A stretch of DNA of 64,000 bases from Pseudomonas sp. FP2335 (GTDB lineage: Bacteria; Pseudomonadota; Gammaproteobacteria; Pseudomonadales; Pseudomonadaceae). The stretch lies in contig NZ_CP117437.1 in the NCBI RefSeq assembly GCF_030687535.1, positions 6,000,514 through 6,064,513 on the forward strand. The letters run 5' to 3'. Each line of letters starts with the position of its first letter. Positions within the stretch are counted from its first letter, which is position 1. The position numbers were made by a program, and so were the translations under genes. This document shows positions 33,601 to 43,392 of the stretch, one piece after another. The notes beneath the pieces are model-generated. The model saw only the letters and a program-made list of their open reading frames with translations, was not told the DNA's origin and did not search any database.

Positions 33601-36425
33601 CCCAGAACGGCGCCAGGCAGAGCCTCAACACCGGCACGCCGGGTGATTACACCCTGCAACTGAAAGACGCCAACGGCAACCTGCTCAACCAGATCGACTA
33701 CAGCGTGGCCGGGCGCGGCAACACCTCGCGCTCCCTGGAGCGCAACGCCGAACTGCAACTGCGCCTGGATAAGCGCAGCTACGCCACCGGCGACGAGATC
33801 GCCATCAGTATCCGTGCGCCGTACACCGGGGCCGGCTTGATTACCATCGAACGGGACAAGGTCTATACCCAGCAGTGGTTCAAGGCTGACAGCACCAACA
33901 GCGTGCAACATATCCGCGTGCCTGCGGGGCTTGAAGGCAATGCCTACGTCAACGTGCAGTTTGTGCGGGACATGGGCTCGGCCGAGGTGTACATGAGCCC
34001 GCTGTCCTACGGCGTGGTGCCCTTCAGTATCAACCTGGACGCGCGACGCATGGCGCTGAAAGTCGAGGGCCCGGCGAAGGTCGAGCCGGGGCAAATGCTC
34101 GACATCAAGGTCAACGCCGACCGCCCGGGCCGCGCCGTGGTGTATGCGGTAGACGAAGGCATCTTGCAAGTGGCGCGCTACCAGACGCCGGACCCGTTGG
34201 GTTTCTTCTTCCAGAAGCGCGCGCTGGAAGTCGGCACCAGTCAGATCCTTGACCTGATCCTGCCGGAATTCAGCCGCCTGCTCAGTGGGGCAGCGCCCGG
34301 TGGCGATACGGAAGGCGCCCTGGCCAATCACCTCAACCCGTTCAAGCGTAAACATCAGCCGCCCGTGGCGTGGTGGTCCGGGTTGGTGGACCTGCCGGCC
34401 GGTGAGACTGTGCTGCATTACCAGGTGCCGGACAGTTTCAACGGCAAGCTGCACCTCTTCGCGGTGGCGGTGGACAGCGACAGCGTGGGTGTCAGTGAGG
34501 CCAATACCGAGGTGCGTGGGCCGATCGTGATCACACCGAACGTGCCGGCCTTCGTGGCGCCTGGGGATGTGTTCAATGTCAGCGCTGGAGTGTTCAGCAA
34601 CCTCGACGCCGCGGCCGACGTGAAGTTTGAGGTGCAAACCAGCGACGGCCTCAAGGTGCAGGGCGACAAGGGCAGCACCTTGGCCCTGCAACCGCGCAAG
34701 GAAGGCACCGCCGAGTTCAAGATCAAGGTCGGTGAAACCCTGGGTTCGGCCGACCTGCGCTTTGTCGCGGTACTGCCGGATGGCAAGCGTATCCAGGTGG
34801 CGGAAACCACTTCGATCCGCCCCCTGAGTGAGCACCGCGTGGCCTTGAGCCTGGGCCGCTTCGACAGCGCCAGCAAAGAGCTCAAGCCGACCCGCGAGCT
34901 GTTCAGCCAACTGCGCGACGTGCAACTGGGCGTCGCCGCCTCGCCGCTGGTGTGGGCCAACGGTCTCAAGCATTACCTGGATGACTACGGCTACGCCTGC
35001 ACCGAGCAATTGGTGTCCAAGGCCATGCCCGCGCTGATCTGGGGTGGCAACGCCCCCGAAGCCGAGCAGGCCTTCAGCAGCGCGGTGCGTATGTTGCGCC
35101 AACGCCAGAACCAGGCCGGCGGCTTTGGTTTGTGGGCGGCCAACCCGGATGTGGCGCCGTACGCCAGCCTGTATGCCACCGACTTCCTGATCGAAGCCAA
35201 GGAGCGTGGGTTGCCGGTGCCGGAAGACCTGCTGGTGCGCTCGAACGCGTATCTGACAGACCTCGCCAACGGTCCTAGCGAAGGCCTGTCGGAATTGCGC
35301 AACCGTGCCTACGCCAGTTACCTACTGAGCCGTCAGGGGATTCTGGTGAGCGGTGCCTTGAGTGACATCCGCGAGCGCTACGAGAGCTATTTCAAGGACA
35401 GCTGGCAGAACGACCTCGGCGCCGCTTACCTGGCCGCCAGCTACAAGTTGCTCAAGCAGGATCGCCAGGCCGATACGTTGTTCCGCAAGATCCCTTGGCG
35501 CGCCCTTGTGGATAAGTGGACCAGCGACGGTATGTACTACGACCCGCTGGTGCACGACGCAGAACACCTGCACCTGCTAGCGCGGCACTTCCCTGAACTG
35601 CTGGACGAAGTGCCGACGGCACTGTTGGACAAGCTCGGCAAGCGCTTGAACGAGCAGCGCTACAACTCGCTGTCGGCGGCACTGTTGCTGCGGGCCTTGG
35701 ATAACTATGGCCAGCGTGCGCAAAGCGACATGACGCTCAAGGCCACGGCCTGGTTGGGCGACAAGCAACAACAGTTGCTGGAAATGGCTGGCCAGCCGCC
35801 GCGCGCCGCCGTTCCCGGGGCCACGCAAAAACTGGTCATGGAAAAATCCGACGGCCCGGCCGCGTTCTACATGCTCAGCGAAGCCGGTTTCGACAAGGGC
35901 GCCAAGCTCAAGCCGATCAACAACGGCCTGGAGATCATCCACGAGTACCTCGACCTCAAGGGCGACCCGGTGAGCAAGGTCGCAGTGGGCGATGAGTTCC
36001 TGGTGCGCTTGCGTCTGCGCGCCACCGATCGCGACCAGGTGCAGCAAGTGGCGGTGGTCGACCTGCTGCCGGGTGGCGTCGAGCCTGTGTATAACTTGCC
36101 GCCTGAGCCGGAAGCCGCCAACAGCGAAGAGAGTGAAGGCGAAGAGTCCGAGTATGTGGAAGAAGACAGCCAGGAAGCAGAAGCCTGGCAAGCGCCCATC
36201 GGCGAGACCGAGCTGAGCAACTGGCAGCCGGACTACGTGGATGTACGCGATGATCGAGTGGTGTTGTACGGCACTGCACTGCGCGATGTAGGCACCTTCG
36301 TGTACCGCGTGCGCGCCACCAATGCCGGTACGTTCAATACGCCACCGGCCTACGCCGAAGGCATGTACGAAACCACCCTGCAAGGGCGCGGCAAAGTAGG
36401 CCAGCTTGAAATTACCAAGCCTTAA
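30621..36425 (+). CDS. Bacterial alpha-2-macroglobulin (YfhM/ECAM-like)
   Basis: This very large periplasmic protein of about 1934 residues traps attacking proteases through a reactive thioester. The thioester motif CTEQ (CxEQ) is at about residue 1460, in GYACTEQLVSKAMPALIWGG. Earlier parts hold macroglobulin beta domains. The N-terminus has one transmembrane helix (about 48-68) rather than a lipobox, and an acidic stretch (EESEGEESEYVEEDSQEAEA) lies near the C-terminus. Start at ATG 30621 is favoured by AGGGA upstream. ATG 30612 is also in frame. It overlaps pbpC by 20 bases, the conserved pairing that joins protease defence to cell-wall repair. Confidence 0.92.
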   Translation: MLDSFKTICRRLYGALTTVVGALFGQWSPPLWLRAIGDGVLALGQKARAYPRQAGAGVLGLVLLGAAGFYGWQWYSHLPKPHTVGYSLHKPNLTDYTQPTPVVDNLQVRFAESVAPLAAIGKPVSEGITLKPSVAGTWRWSDDRTLLFVPEKDWPIDAGYTLDLAKKNLLADGVLLDQYSAQFSTQPFRATLAQNELYQDPSNPTLKQLVATFHFSHPVDEDSLRKRVTVTLGKGLAYRDAQLPNRPEVTFDEKKLNAYVRSAALATPLESTPVSAKLDEGLKARDGGNASTAPLVAQVTVPGRYRLTFTGAEVSFVDNQRGEPEPVLMFSSSSAVADDTIAGKVQAWLLPEKAEDDTRPYNSNDIDDALLVRSIKVNLTHVPSVEPLNTLHAFKFKAPAGRAIYVRVPANLEAIGGYLAKNPTASLISMPAYPRTLQFLSDGALLSLNGEKRLGFMARGVPGAHVEIARLLPNQLQHLVDQSSGSFARPNFGNEYFDRMVERQTLDIPLSSNDPAKTVYDNVDLSHYLTANGGRRGIFVLKLSPQDEPVERTFEYDRSSTSDLRFIVVTDLGIIAKRSSDGSHDVYVQSIGNGSPVADAQVDIIGRNGLPVSSGRTDGEGHAHFAKLDELRREKTPLMYVVTRGNDQSFLPIARQSQQLDLSRFDVGGLEEDGAVDRLSAYLFTDRGLYRPGETAHLGMIVRSGNWKGALQGLPVELQITDPRGLEVIRQPLKLSASGFETFDFPSSEVAPAGDYTATLQLIGQKQTRTDLGSVSFKVRDFEPDRMKVSLSLHDTPVQGWIPPDQVVAKVTAMHLFGAPAAGRRVTAKMSLSPTLAAFERYPDYRFRLNDSLEDASTEDLAETTVDDNGQALLDLNLQRFANSTYRLQVMTQVFEAEGGRNVAAQSALLVSSAPYLVGVKSQDSLSYVAKDAPREVQWLAVAPDLSPLAVEGLTSEVVEHRYVSVLVKQSNGTYKYESRIKNISQPASKLVMTQNGARQSLNTGTPGDYTLQLKDANGNLLNQIDYSVAGRGNTSRSLERNAELQLRLDKRSYATGDEIAISIRAPYTGAGLITIERDKVYTQQWFKADSTNSVQHIRVPAGLEGNAYVNVQFVRDMGSAEVYMSPLSYGVVPFSINLDARRMALKVEGPAKVEPGQMLDIKVNADRPGRAVVYAVDEGILQVARYQTPDPLGFFFQKRALEVGTSQILDLILPEFSRLLSGAAPGGDTEGALANHLNPFKRKHQPPVAWWSGLVDLPAGETVLHYQVPDSFNGKLHLFAVAVDSDSVGVSEANTEVRGPIVITPNVPAFVAPGDVFNVSAGVFSNLDAAADVKFEVQTSDGLKVQGDKGSTLALQPRKEGTAEFKIKVGETLGSADLRFVAVLPDGKRIQVAETTSIRPLSEHRVALSLGRFDSASKELKPTRELFSQLRDVQLGVAASPLVWANGLKHYLDDYGYACTEQLVSKAMPALIWGGNAPEAEQAFSSAVRMLRQRQNQAGGFGLWAANPDVAPYASLYATDFLIEAKERGLPVPEDLLVRSNAYLTDLANGPSEGLSELRNRAYASYLLSRQGILVSGALSDIRERYESYFKDSWQNDLGAAYLAASYKLLKQDRQADTLFRKIPWRALVDKWTSDGMYYDPLVHDAEHLHLLARHFPELLDEVPTALLDKLGKRLNEQRYNSLSAALLLRALDNYGQRAQSDMTLKATAWLGDKQQQLLEMAGQPPRAAVPGATQKLVMEKSDGPAAFYMLSEAGFDKGAKLKPINNGLEIIHEYLDLKGDPVSKVAVGDEFLVRLRLRATDRDQVQQVAVVDLLPGGVEPVYNLPPEPEAANSEESEGEESEYVEEDSQEAEAWQAPIGETELSNWQPDYVDVRDDRVVLYGTALRDVGTFVYRVRATNAGTFNTPPAYAEGMYETTLQGRGKVGQLEITKP

Positions 36426-38706
36426 ACGCCTGGCGCCGCCGCTGCTGCTAGCGGCGGTGGTGCTGGCGGGGCTGCGCCTGTGGCCCCATGCCCCGCTGGA
36501 ACAGGCCGTGACCTCGTCACGGCTGGTGCTGGCCGACGACGGCTCGCTGCTGCGCATGACCTTGGCGGACGACGGCCAATACCGCTTATGGCTACCGCTG
36601 GAGCGGATGTCTCCTTCACTGGTCGAAGCCTTGCTGCTCAAGGAAGACCGCAATTTCTACTGGCACCCGGGGATCAACCCGCCGGCCTTGCTGCGTGCGG
36701 CCATGGCCACCTACAGCGGTGGCCAGCGCCAGGGCGGTTCAACGTTGAGCATGCAACTGGCGCGGCGCCTGTGGGATCTGAACACCCGCCAGGTGCCCGG
36801 CAAGTTGCAGCAGATGGCCTTGGCGCTGTGGCTGGAGGCGCGCTACAGCAAACACGACATCCTGGAGGCCTACCTGAACCTGGCGCCGATGGGCGGCAAT
36901 ATCGAAGGCGCCGAGGCCGCGAGCCGCATCTACTTTGGCAAGGCAGCCGCACAATTGTCGTTGTCCGAAGCGCTGGCGCTGGCGGTGATTCCGCAACAGC
37001 CGGGGCGGCGCGCGCGTTTCGGGCCCTCGCTGCAAAATGCGCGGCTGCGCTTGATGGCCGACTGGCGCGAGACTTATCCACAAGACCCGCGTAACGACAG
37101 TTTGCTGGACTTGCCGCTGGAGGCGCGTAACCGCCAACAGATCCCGTTTCTAGCGCCGCATTTGAGTGAGCAACTGCTGGCGTCCCAGCCCGGCAATGAG
37201 CTGAACAGCACCCTCAACCTGCCGTTGCAGCAACTGCTCGAGCGTCTGATCAGCGGCTTTATCGCCGAACGACGCAGCACCGGCGTGGAGAACGCCACGG
37301 CGATCCTGATCGACAGCCGCGACCAGAGCGTCAAGGCGCTGGTGGGTTCGGCGGATTACTTATCCACAGGCATCCACGGTCAGGTCAACGGCGTGCTGTC
37401 GCGGCGCTCGCCGGGCTCCACGCTCAAGCCGTTTCTGTATGGATTGGCGTTGGACCAGGGGGTGATCCACCCCATGAGCATCCTCAAGGACTTGCCCAGT
37501 AACTTCGGCTACTTCCAGCCGGAAAATTTCGACGGCAGTTTTGTCGGCCCGCTGACGGCGCGCGATGCATTGATCCGTAGTCGCAATATCCCGGCAGTGT
37601 GGCTGGCCAGCCAGGTGAAATCGCCGTCCTTGTATGGATTGCTGCAACGCGCCGGTATCAAGGGCCTGCGTGACGAGAGCCACTACGGCCTGGCCCTGGC
37701 CCTCGGCGGCGGCGAGATGACCCCGGAGGAACTGGCGCGGTTGTACGTGATGCTGGCCGGTGACGGGCATTTGCGGCCGCTGCGTTATTTGCAGGAGCAG
37801 CCGCAATCCACCGGGGCGCAACTGCTCACGCCCCAGGCCGCGTTCATGGTGCGCGACATGCTGCGGCGTAACCCGCGCCCGGATGGCTTGCCCGGCCGCC
37901 ATTGGCGCACCGCGTGGAAAACCGGCACCTCCTGGGGTTTTCACGATGCCTGGAGCGCCGGCCTGGTCGGCCCCTACGTGCTGGTGGTGTGGGTGGGCAA
38001 CTTCGACGGCCGGCCGAACCCAGCGTTTATCGGGGCCAAGACCGCCGCGCCGCTGTTCTTCCGCATCGCCGACGCCCTGCCCCTGGCGTTGCCCAACGTG
38101 GTGATCAAACCCGACAAGCCGCCCGCCGGGCTGGTACGCATCGACGTCTGCGCCGCCTCCGGCGATTTGCCCAACCGCTGGTGCCCGCAAACCCGCAAGA
38201 CCTGGTATCTGCCCGGCGTGTCGCCGATTCGCGTGTCGAACCTGCATCGCCCGGTGCTGATCGACACACGCACCGGCAAGGCCGCGTGCCCGCCCTTCGA
38301 GGCGCAGTACACCCGTGAAGAAGTCTTCGAATTCTGGCCCAGCGACATACAGCGCCTGTACCGCGCCGCCGGCCTGCCCCGGCGCACGCCGCCCAGCGTG
38401 ATGAAAAACTGCCAACCCAACCGCATCAGCGACCAGAGCGAAGCGCCGCAGATCCGCTCGCCGCTGACCCAAGTGAGCTATCAACTGCGCCTGTCGCAAC
38501 CCCAGGAAAGCATCCCGCTGAATGCCAACGCGGCCAGCGATGCGGCGACGCTGTACTGGTTCGCCGATCAAACCTTGATCGGCCAGGGCCCGCCGCAGGC
38601 CACGCTGAATTGGCGACCGGGCAAGTCGGGAGAGTATCGGCTGCGGGTCAGCGATGATCAGGGGCGCAGTGCGAGCCGGGGGTTGCGGGTGGAGTTTGTG
38701 CCGTGA
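36406..38706 (+). CDS. pbpC: Penicillin-binding protein 1C
   Basis: This 766-residue bifunctional peptidoglycan synthase has an N-terminal membrane anchor (about 10-25). The GT51 transglycosylase domain shows EDRNFYWHPGINPPALLRA and GGSTLSMQLARRL. The transpeptidase domain has SPGSTLKPFLYGLALDQG (catalytic SxxK), SRN and KTGTSWGFHDAW. A C-terminal BiPBP_C domain (about 680-766) completes the typical PbpC layout. It overlaps the macroglobulin gene by 20 bases, as in E. coli yfhM-pbpC. Confidence 0.94.
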   Translation: MKLPSLKRLAPPLLLAAVVLAGLRLWPHAPLEQAVTSSRLVLADDGSLLRMTLADDGQYRLWLPLERMSPSLVEALLLKEDRNFYWHPGINPPALLRAAMATYSGGQRQGGSTLSMQLARRLWDLNTRQVPGKLQQMALALWLEARYSKHDILEAYLNLAPMGGNIEGAEAASRIYFGKAAAQLSLSEALALAVIPQQPGRRARFGPSLQNARLRLMADWRETYPQDPRNDSLLDLPLEARNRQQIPFLAPHLSEQLLASQPGNELNSTLNLPLQQLLERLISGFIAERRSTGVENATAILIDSRDQSVKALVGSADYLSTGIHGQVNGVLSRRSPGSTLKPFLYGLALDQGVIHPMSILKDLPSNFGYFQPENFDGSFVGPLTARDALIRSRNIPAVWLASQVKSPSLYGLLQRAGIKGLRDESHYGLALALGGGEMTPEELARLYVMLAGDGHLRPLRYLQEQPQSTGAQLLTPQAAFMVRDMLRRNPRPDGLPGRHWRTAWKTGTSWGFHDAWSAGLVGPYVLVVWVGNFDGRPNPAFIGAKTAAPLFFRIADALPLALPNVVIKPDKPPAGLVRIDVCAASGDLPNRWCPQTRKTWYLPGVSPIRVSNLHRPVLIDTRTGKAACPPFEAQYTREEVFEFWPSDIQRLYRAAGLPRRTPPSVMKNCQPNRISDQSEAPQIRSPLTQVSYQLRLSQPQESIPLNANAASDAATLYWFADQTLIGQGPPQATLNWRPGKSGEYRLRVSDDQGRSASRGLRVEFVP

Positions 38707-38713
38707 TCAGCGG

Positions 38714-39079
38714 CTACGTGACAAGCTCGGTGTAGCTGGACTCCCCACCTCCCGTCGCCCCCGACAACCAACCCCATACAAACGCCAGCGTAGTGCGCCC
38801 GGCAGCATCAACGCCGACCGTGCCGCGAGACCAGCCGGCCAATAACTCGCCCTGTGTGGTCACGCACTGAAACAGCAACTCGATCGTATCCTCGCCGGTT
38901 ACACGCCCGACCTGCTGACCGATACGAATCCGCCCGCCTTGGTAGGTGCCCCAGATGGCATCGCCTTCGACTTGATAATGGAACACCGTACCGTCACCGG
39001 AGAGGCCCTGGGTGTTGTTTGCGACCGCAAACCGGCGATTGTGCAAACGCTCGCCGATTGGGGAAAGAGGGGTTGGCAT
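38714..39079 (-). CDS. Small conserved hypothetical protein
   Basis: This 121-residue protein reads NRRFAVANNTQGLSGDGTVF, TYQGGRIRIGQQVG and LLFQCVTTQGELLAGWSRG. It resembles a small soluble beta-rich family that databases often mislabel N-acetylglutamate synthase. No acetyltransferase motif is present, so that name should not be used. It is convergent with pbpC (seven bases between stops) and lies upstream of nothing obvious. Cytoplasmic; function unknown. Confidence 0.75.
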   Translation of the reverse strand: MPTPLSPIGERLHNRRFAVANNTQGLSGDGTVFHYQVEGDAIWGTYQGGRIRIGQQVGRVTGEDTIELLFQCVTTQGELLAGWSRGTVGVDAAGRTTLAFVWGWLSGATGGGESSYTELVT

Positions 39080-39142
39080 CGAGGTCGAATCCTTTCGTCG
39101 TGCTGATCCTGGAGACCCGAGGGGCCTCCAGGCTACGCGGGG

Positions 39143-40975
39143 TTACTCCACCGTCACCGACTTTGCCAGGTTGCGTGGCTGGTCGACGTCGGTGCCTTTG
39201 AGCACGGCGACGTAGTACGACAGCAGTTGCAGCGGGATGGTGTAGAGGATCGGCGACAGGATGTCGTGGATATGTGGGATGTTGATGACGTGGGTGCCTT
39301 CGCCGTTGGTCATGCCGGCTTTTTCGTCGGCGAACACCACCAGTTGGCCGCCACGGGCGCGCACTTCCTGCAGGTTGGACTTGAGCTTCTCCAGCAGTTC
39401 GTTGTTCGGCGCGACGGTCACCACCGGCATGTCGTCATCCACCAGGGCCAATGGGCCGTGTTTCAGCTCACCGGCTGGGTAGGCTTCAGCGTGGATATAG
39501 GAGATTTCCTTGAGCTTGAGGGCGCCTTCCATAGCGACCGGGTATTGCGCGCCACGGCCGAGGAACAGGGTGTGGTTTTTGTCGGCGAACAGTTCGGCGA
39601 CTTTTTCCACGGTGCTGTCCATGGCCAGGGCTTCGCCCAGACGGGTAGGCAGGCGACGCAGCTCTTCGACCAGGGTGGCTTCGACGCCGGCAGCAAGGGT
39701 GCCGCGGACTTGGCCGAGGGACAGGGTCAGTAGCAGCAGGCCGACCAACTGGGTGGTGAAGGCTTTGGTCGAGGCTACGCCGATTTCACGACCGGCCTGG
39801 GTCAGCAGGGTCAGGTCGGATTCACGCACCAGGGAGCTGATGCTTACGTTGCAGATCGCCAGGCTGGCGAGGAAGCCCAGTTCCTTGGCATTGCGCAGGG
39901 CGGCCAGGGTGTCGGCGGTTTCGCCGGACTGGGAGATGGTCACGAACAGGGTATCGGGCTGCACCACGACCTTGCGGTAGCGGAACTCGCTGGCGACTTC
40001 GACCTGGCACGGGATGCCGGCCAGTTCTTCCAGCCAGTAACGGGCGACCATGCCGGCGTGGTAGCTGGTGCCGCAGGCGACGATCTGCACATTGCGCACT
40101 TTGGCGAACAGCTCGGCCGCTTGCGGGCCGAACGCGTTGACCAGCACCTGGTGCTGGCTCAGGCGCCCTTCCAGGGTGCGTTGCACCACGGCTGGTTGCT
40201 CGTGGATTTCCTTGAGCATGAAGTGGCGGAATTCGCCCTTGTCGGCAGCCTCGGCACCGTCGCGGTACTGCACGGCTTCACGCTCGACGGAGTTGCCGTT
40301 TACGTCCCAGATCTGCACGCTTTCACGACGGATGTCGGCAATATCGCCTTCTTCCAGGTACATGAAGCGGTCGGTGACCTGACGCAGGGCCAGTTGGTCG
40401 GAAGCGAGGAAGTTTTCCCCCAGACCCAGACCGATCACCAACGGGCTGCCGCTGCGGGCGGCAACGACGCGGTCCGGTTGGCTGGCGCAGACCACGGCCA
40501 GGCCGTAGGCGCCATGCAGTTCCTTGACCGTAGCCTTGAGGGCGGCGGTCAGGTCGCTGTGGTCCTTGAGTTTGTGGTTGAGCAGGTGGGCGATGACTTC
40601 GGTGTCGGTGTCCGAGGTGAACACGTAGCCCAGGCCTTTGAGTTGGTCGCGCAGCACTTCGTGGTTTTCGATGATGCCGTTGTGCACCACGGCCAGGTCG
40701 CCGGAGAAATGCGGGTGGGCGTTGCGTTCGCACGGAGCGCCGTGGGTGGCCCAGCGGGTGTGGGCGATACCGAGGCGACCAACCAGCGGCTCGCCGTTCA
40801 AGGCTTGTTCCAACTCGCTGACCTTGCCCGGACGGCGCGTGCGCTCCAGCTTGCCGGCGTTGGTGAAGACGGCTACACCGGCGCTGTCATAGCCACGGTA
40901 TTCCAGGCGCTTGAGGCCTTCGATCAGGATCGGGGTGATGTTGCGTTCAGCGACTGCGCCTACGATGCCACACAT
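39143..40975 (-). CDS. glmS: Glucosamine-fructose-6-phosphate aminotransferase
   Basis: This 610-residue enzyme makes glucosamine-6-phosphate from fructose-6-phosphate and glutamine, the first step towards UDP-GlcNAc. The N-terminal nucleophile Cys2 ([12 protein letters not shown]) starts the glutaminase domain, with [11 protein letters not shown] and HNGIIENH. Two SIS sugar-isomerase domains follow ([27 protein letters not shown]), and the C-terminus ends LAKSVTVE. It lies ten bases after glmR. No glmS ribozyme is expected in this lineage or visible. Confidence 0.96.
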   Translation of the reverse strand: MCGIVGAVAERNITPILIEGLKRLEYRGYDSAGVAVFTNAGKLERTRRPGKVSELEQALNGEPLVGRLGIAHTRWATHGAPCERNAHPHFSGDLAVVHNGIIENHEVLRDQLKGLGYVFTSDTDTEVIAHLLNHKLKDHSDLTAALKATVKELHGAYGLAVVCASQPDRVVAARSGSPLVIGLGLGENFLASDQLALRQVTDRFMYLEEGDIADIRRESVQIWDVNGNSVEREAVQYRDGAEAADKGEFRHFMLKEIHEQPAVVQRTLEGRLSQHQVLVNAFGPQAAELFAKVRNVQIVACGTSYHAGMVARYWLEELAGIPCQVEVASEFRYRKVVVQPDTLFVTISQSGETADTLAALRNAKELGFLASLAICNVSISSLVRESDLTLLTQAGREIGVASTKAFTTQLVGLLLLTLSLGQVRGTLAAGVEATLVEELRRLPTRLGEALAMDSTVEKVAELFADKNHTLFLGRGAQYPVAMEGALKLKEISYIHAEAYPAGELKHGPLALVDDDMPVVTVAPNNELLEKLKSNLQEVRARGGQLVVFADEKAGMTNGEGTHVINIPHIHDILSPILYTIPLQLLSYYVAVLKGTDVDQPRNLAKSVTVE

Positions 40976-40985
40976 GGTGTTTCTC

Positions 40986-41753
40986 CTAGATGATTGCCGC
41001 GCATATCAGCGTAATGCCGCGGGCTTGGATCTGGTCGCGGGCCTCAAGCGGCAGGCGATCATCGGTGATCAGGGTATGGACGCTGCTCCAGGGCAGTTCC
41101 AGGTTGGGAATCTTGCGGCCGATCTTGTCGGATTCGACCATCACCACCACTTCACGGGCGACCTCGGCCATCACACGGCTCAGGCCCAGCAGTTCGTTGA
41201 AGGTGGTGGTGCCGCGCTGCAAATCGATGCCGTCGGCGCCGATGAACAGCTGATCAAAGTCATAGGACCGCAGCACCTGTTCGGCGACCTGGCCTTGGAA
41301 CGAGTCCGAGTGCGGGTCCCAGGTGCCGCCGGTCATCAACAGCACGGGCTCGTGTTCCAATTCGCTCAAGGCGCTGGCCACGTGCAGGGAGTTGGTCATC
41401 ACCACCAGGCCGGGCTGGTGGCCCAGTTCAGGGATCATCGCGGCGGTGGTGCTACCGCTGTCGATGATGATGCGTGCGTGTTCACGCAGGCGCATCACGG
41501 CGGCGCGGGCGATGGCGCGCTTGTACACCGAAATGGGCTGGGCGGCATCGCCGACCAGTTCCTGGGGCATGGTGATGGCACCACCGTAGCGACGCAGCAA
41601 CAGGCCGTTGCTTTCGAGAGCGGCCAGGTCCTTGCGGATGGTCACTTCCGACGTTTCGAAATGCTTGGCCAATGCGTCCACGCTGACTTCGCCCTGTTCA
41701 TTGAGCAAAGCCAGGATATTGTGGCGGCGTTGGGGTGTATTTCGTTTCGACAT
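40986..41753 (-). CDS. glmR: DeoR-family regulator GlmR
   Basis: This 255-residue repressor-type protein has an N-terminal winged helix-turn-helix (about 5-55, [24 protein letters not shown] and [18 protein letters not shown]). The C-terminal DeoR sugar-phosphate sensor domain has [13 protein letters not shown] and [12 protein letters not shown]. It lies immediately upstream of glmS in the same direction. This is the position of P. aeruginosa glmR, which affects amino-sugar supply and antibiotic susceptibility. Start at [10 protein letters not shown] was chosen because the longer frame enters the operator-like TTTCG repeats. Confidence 0.9.
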   Translation of the reverse strand: MSKRNTPQRRHNILALLNEQGEVSVDALAKHFETSEVTIRKDLAALESNGLLLRRYGGAITMPQELVGDAAQPISVYKRAIARAAVMRLREHARIIIDSGSTTAAMIPELGHQPGLVVMTNSLHVASALSELEHEPVLLMTGGTWDPHSDSFQGQVAEQVLRSYDFDQLFIGADGIDLQRGTTTFNELLGLSRVMAEVAREVVVMVESDKIGRKIPNLELPWSSVHTLITDDRLPLEARDQIQARGITLICAAII

Positions 41754-41765
41754 GGTGATGATAAG

Positions 41766-41787
41766 TTTCGTTTCGAAAGATAACGAA
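41766..41787. promoter_or_regulatory. DeoR-type operator-like repeats upstream of glmR
   Basis: TTTCGTTTCGAAAGATAACG contains two direct TTTCG elements and the palindrome TTTCGAAA, 13-34 bases upstream of the glmR start. DeoR-family regulators commonly bind clustered TTTCG/CGAAA sequences, so autoregulation is the likely use. Confidence 0.45.
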
Positions 41788-41842
41788 GGCAATCAAAACC
41801 TATTGGCGAAAGATCGTCAAGCGGGGCGTGGTAAATTTCTGG

Positions 41843-41887
41843 AAAAATCCCCAGCCAGCTCCCACAGGGGATAACGCTGGCCAGGGG
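41843..41887 (-). terminator. Terminator after glmU
   Basis: On the minus strand CCCC..GCCAG and CTGGC..GGGG form a stem around a 16-20 base loop, followed by ATTTTTCC. It begins about 14 bases downstream of the glmU stop. The loop contains part of a REP-like GTGGGAGCTGGC sequence. Confidence 0.6.
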
Positions 41888-41900
41888 AGCTGTGGATAAC

Positions 41901-43268
41901 TCAGCTCTTTTTGATTTTGACCGGGCGTTTCCAGCCATCAATGTTGCGCTGACGAGCGCGCGCGACGCCCAGCTGCAAGTTATCCACATCCTGGTTGATG
42001 GTGGAGCCGGCCGCGGTGGTGGCGCCATCGCCGACTCTCACCGGGGCAACCAACGAGTTGTTGGAACCAATGAACACGTCTTCGCCCAACACAGTCTGGT
42101 GCTTGTTGGCGCCATCGTAGTTGCAGGTGATGGTGCCCGCGCCAATGTTGGTGCGCGCGCCGATCACGGCATCGCCCAAGTAAGTCAGGTGACCTACCTT
42201 GGCGCCCTCGCCCAGGTGGGCGTTTTTCAGTTCGACGAAGTTACCCACATGGGCCTTGGCCTCCAACACGCTGCCCGGACGCAAGCGTGCGAACGGGCCG
42301 GCATCGCTGCCCTCGCCCATCACGGCACCTTCCAGGTGGCTGTTGGCCTTGATCACCACGCCTTTGCGCAGGGTGCTGTCCTTGATGACGCAGTTGGGGC
42401 CGATGATCACGTCGTCTTCGATGATTACGCGGCCTTCGAGGATCACGTTGATGTCGATCAGCACATCGCGGCCCACGGTGACTTCACCACGCACATCGAA
42501 GCGCGCCGGGTCGCGCAGGGTCACGCCCTGGGCCATCAGGCGGCGGCCTTCGCGCAGTTGGTAGTGACGCTCCAGTTCAGCGAGTTGCTTGCGGTCGTTG
42601 GCGCCCTGCACTTCCATCGGGTCGTGGGGTTGCTCGGTGGCGACCAGCAGACCATCACTCACGGCCATCTCGATGACGTCGGTGAGGTAGTACTCGCCCT
42701 GGGCGTTGTTGTTGGACAGGCGGCTCATCCAGTCGGCGAGCTTATTGCCAGGCACCGCCATGATTCCGGTATTGCCTTCGGTGATGGCGCGCTGGGCTTC
42801 GCTGGCGTCTTTATGCTCGACGATGGCCGCGACCTTGCCGTCAGCGTTGCGCACGATACGGCCGTAGCCGGTGGGATCAGCCAGTTCGACTGTGAGCAGG
42901 CCCATCTGGCCGGGTACCACGTGCTTGAGCAGGCGTTGCAGGGTTTCCACTTCGATCAGGGGCACGTCGCCGTAGAGGATCAGCACGGTGTCGGCCGTGA
43001 TGAACGGCACGGCTTGCGCGGTGGCGTGGCCGGTGCCGAGTTGCTTGTCTTGCAATACGAAATTCAGGTCGTCCGCAGCCAGGCGTTCACGTACCACATC
43101 GGCACCGTGGCCGATGACCACGTGAATACGCTGCGGATCAAGTTGCCGGGCGCTGTGGATAACATGGCCAAGCATGGAGTTACCGGCAACCGGGTGCAGC
43201 ACCTTAGGCAGTGCCGAACGCATGCGGGTGCCCTGGCCTGCGGCGAGAATGACAATTTCAAGAGACAT
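41901..43268 (-). CDS. glmU: Bifunctional UDP-GlcNAc pyrophosphorylase / GlcN-1-P acetyltransferase
   Basis: This 455-residue cytoplasmic enzyme makes the last two steps to UDP-GlcNAc for peptidoglycan and LPS. The N-terminal nucleotidyltransferase domain has [18 protein letters not shown] and [14 protein letters not shown]. The C-terminal left-handed beta-helix acetyltransferase domain has hexapeptide repeats ([17 protein letters not shown]) and [20 protein letters not shown]. It is 124 bases downstream of atpC, separated by a terminator. Confidence 0.96.
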   Translation of the reverse strand: MSLEIVILAAGQGTRMRSALPKVLHPVAGNSMLGHVIHSARQLDPQRIHVVIGHGADVVRERLAADDLNFVLQDKQLGTGHATAQAVPFITADTVLILYGDVPLIEVETLQRLLKHVVPGQMGLLTVELADPTGYGRIVRNADGKVAAIVEHKDASEAQRAITEGNTGIMAVPGNKLADWMSRLSNNNAQGEYYLTDVIEMAVSDGLLVATEQPHDPMEVQGANDRKQLAELERHYQLREGRRLMAQGVTLRDPARFDVRGEVTVGRDVLIDINVILEGRVIIEDDVIIGPNCVIKDSTLRKGVVIKANSHLEGAVMGEGSDAGPFARLRPGSVLEAKAHVGNFVELKNAHLGEGAKVGHLTYLGDAVIGARTNIGAGTITCNYDGANKHQTVLGEDVFIGSNNSLVAPVRVGDGATTAAGSTINQDVDNLQLGVARARQRNIDGWKRPVKIKKS

Positions 43269-43320
43269 GAATGGCTACCAATCCTGGGCGGTCCGGCGTC
43301 AGACCAAAGAAGTGTTTTGC

Positions 43321-43356
43321 AAAAAAAGAAAAAGGGTAGCCGAGGCTACCCTTTTT
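43321..43356 (-). terminator. Terminator of the atp operon
   Basis: GGGTAGCC-GA-GGCTACCC is a perfect eight-pair stem. On the minus strand it is followed by TTTTTCTTTTTTT, and on the plus strand by TTTTT. It lies 37 bases downstream of the atpC stop and is the clearest intrinsic terminator of the window. Confidence 0.92.
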
Positions 43357-43392
43357 AATCAAATCACACATGAAGCATGACGGCTGGGCCGC

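Noticed and set aside
31290..35102. Minus-strand open frame of 1270 codons
   Set aside because: It is antisense to the macroglobulin gene, with low-complexity His/Gln/Gly composition and no motif.
38714..39079. Naming this gene N-acetylglutamate synthase
   Set aside because: No GNAT or amino-acid kinase motif is present. The name looks like a propagated misannotation.
39108..39132. Hairpin CCTGGAG...CTCCAGG after glmS as a terminator
   Set aside because: The stem is real but no U-run follows on the minus strand, so I do not call a terminator.
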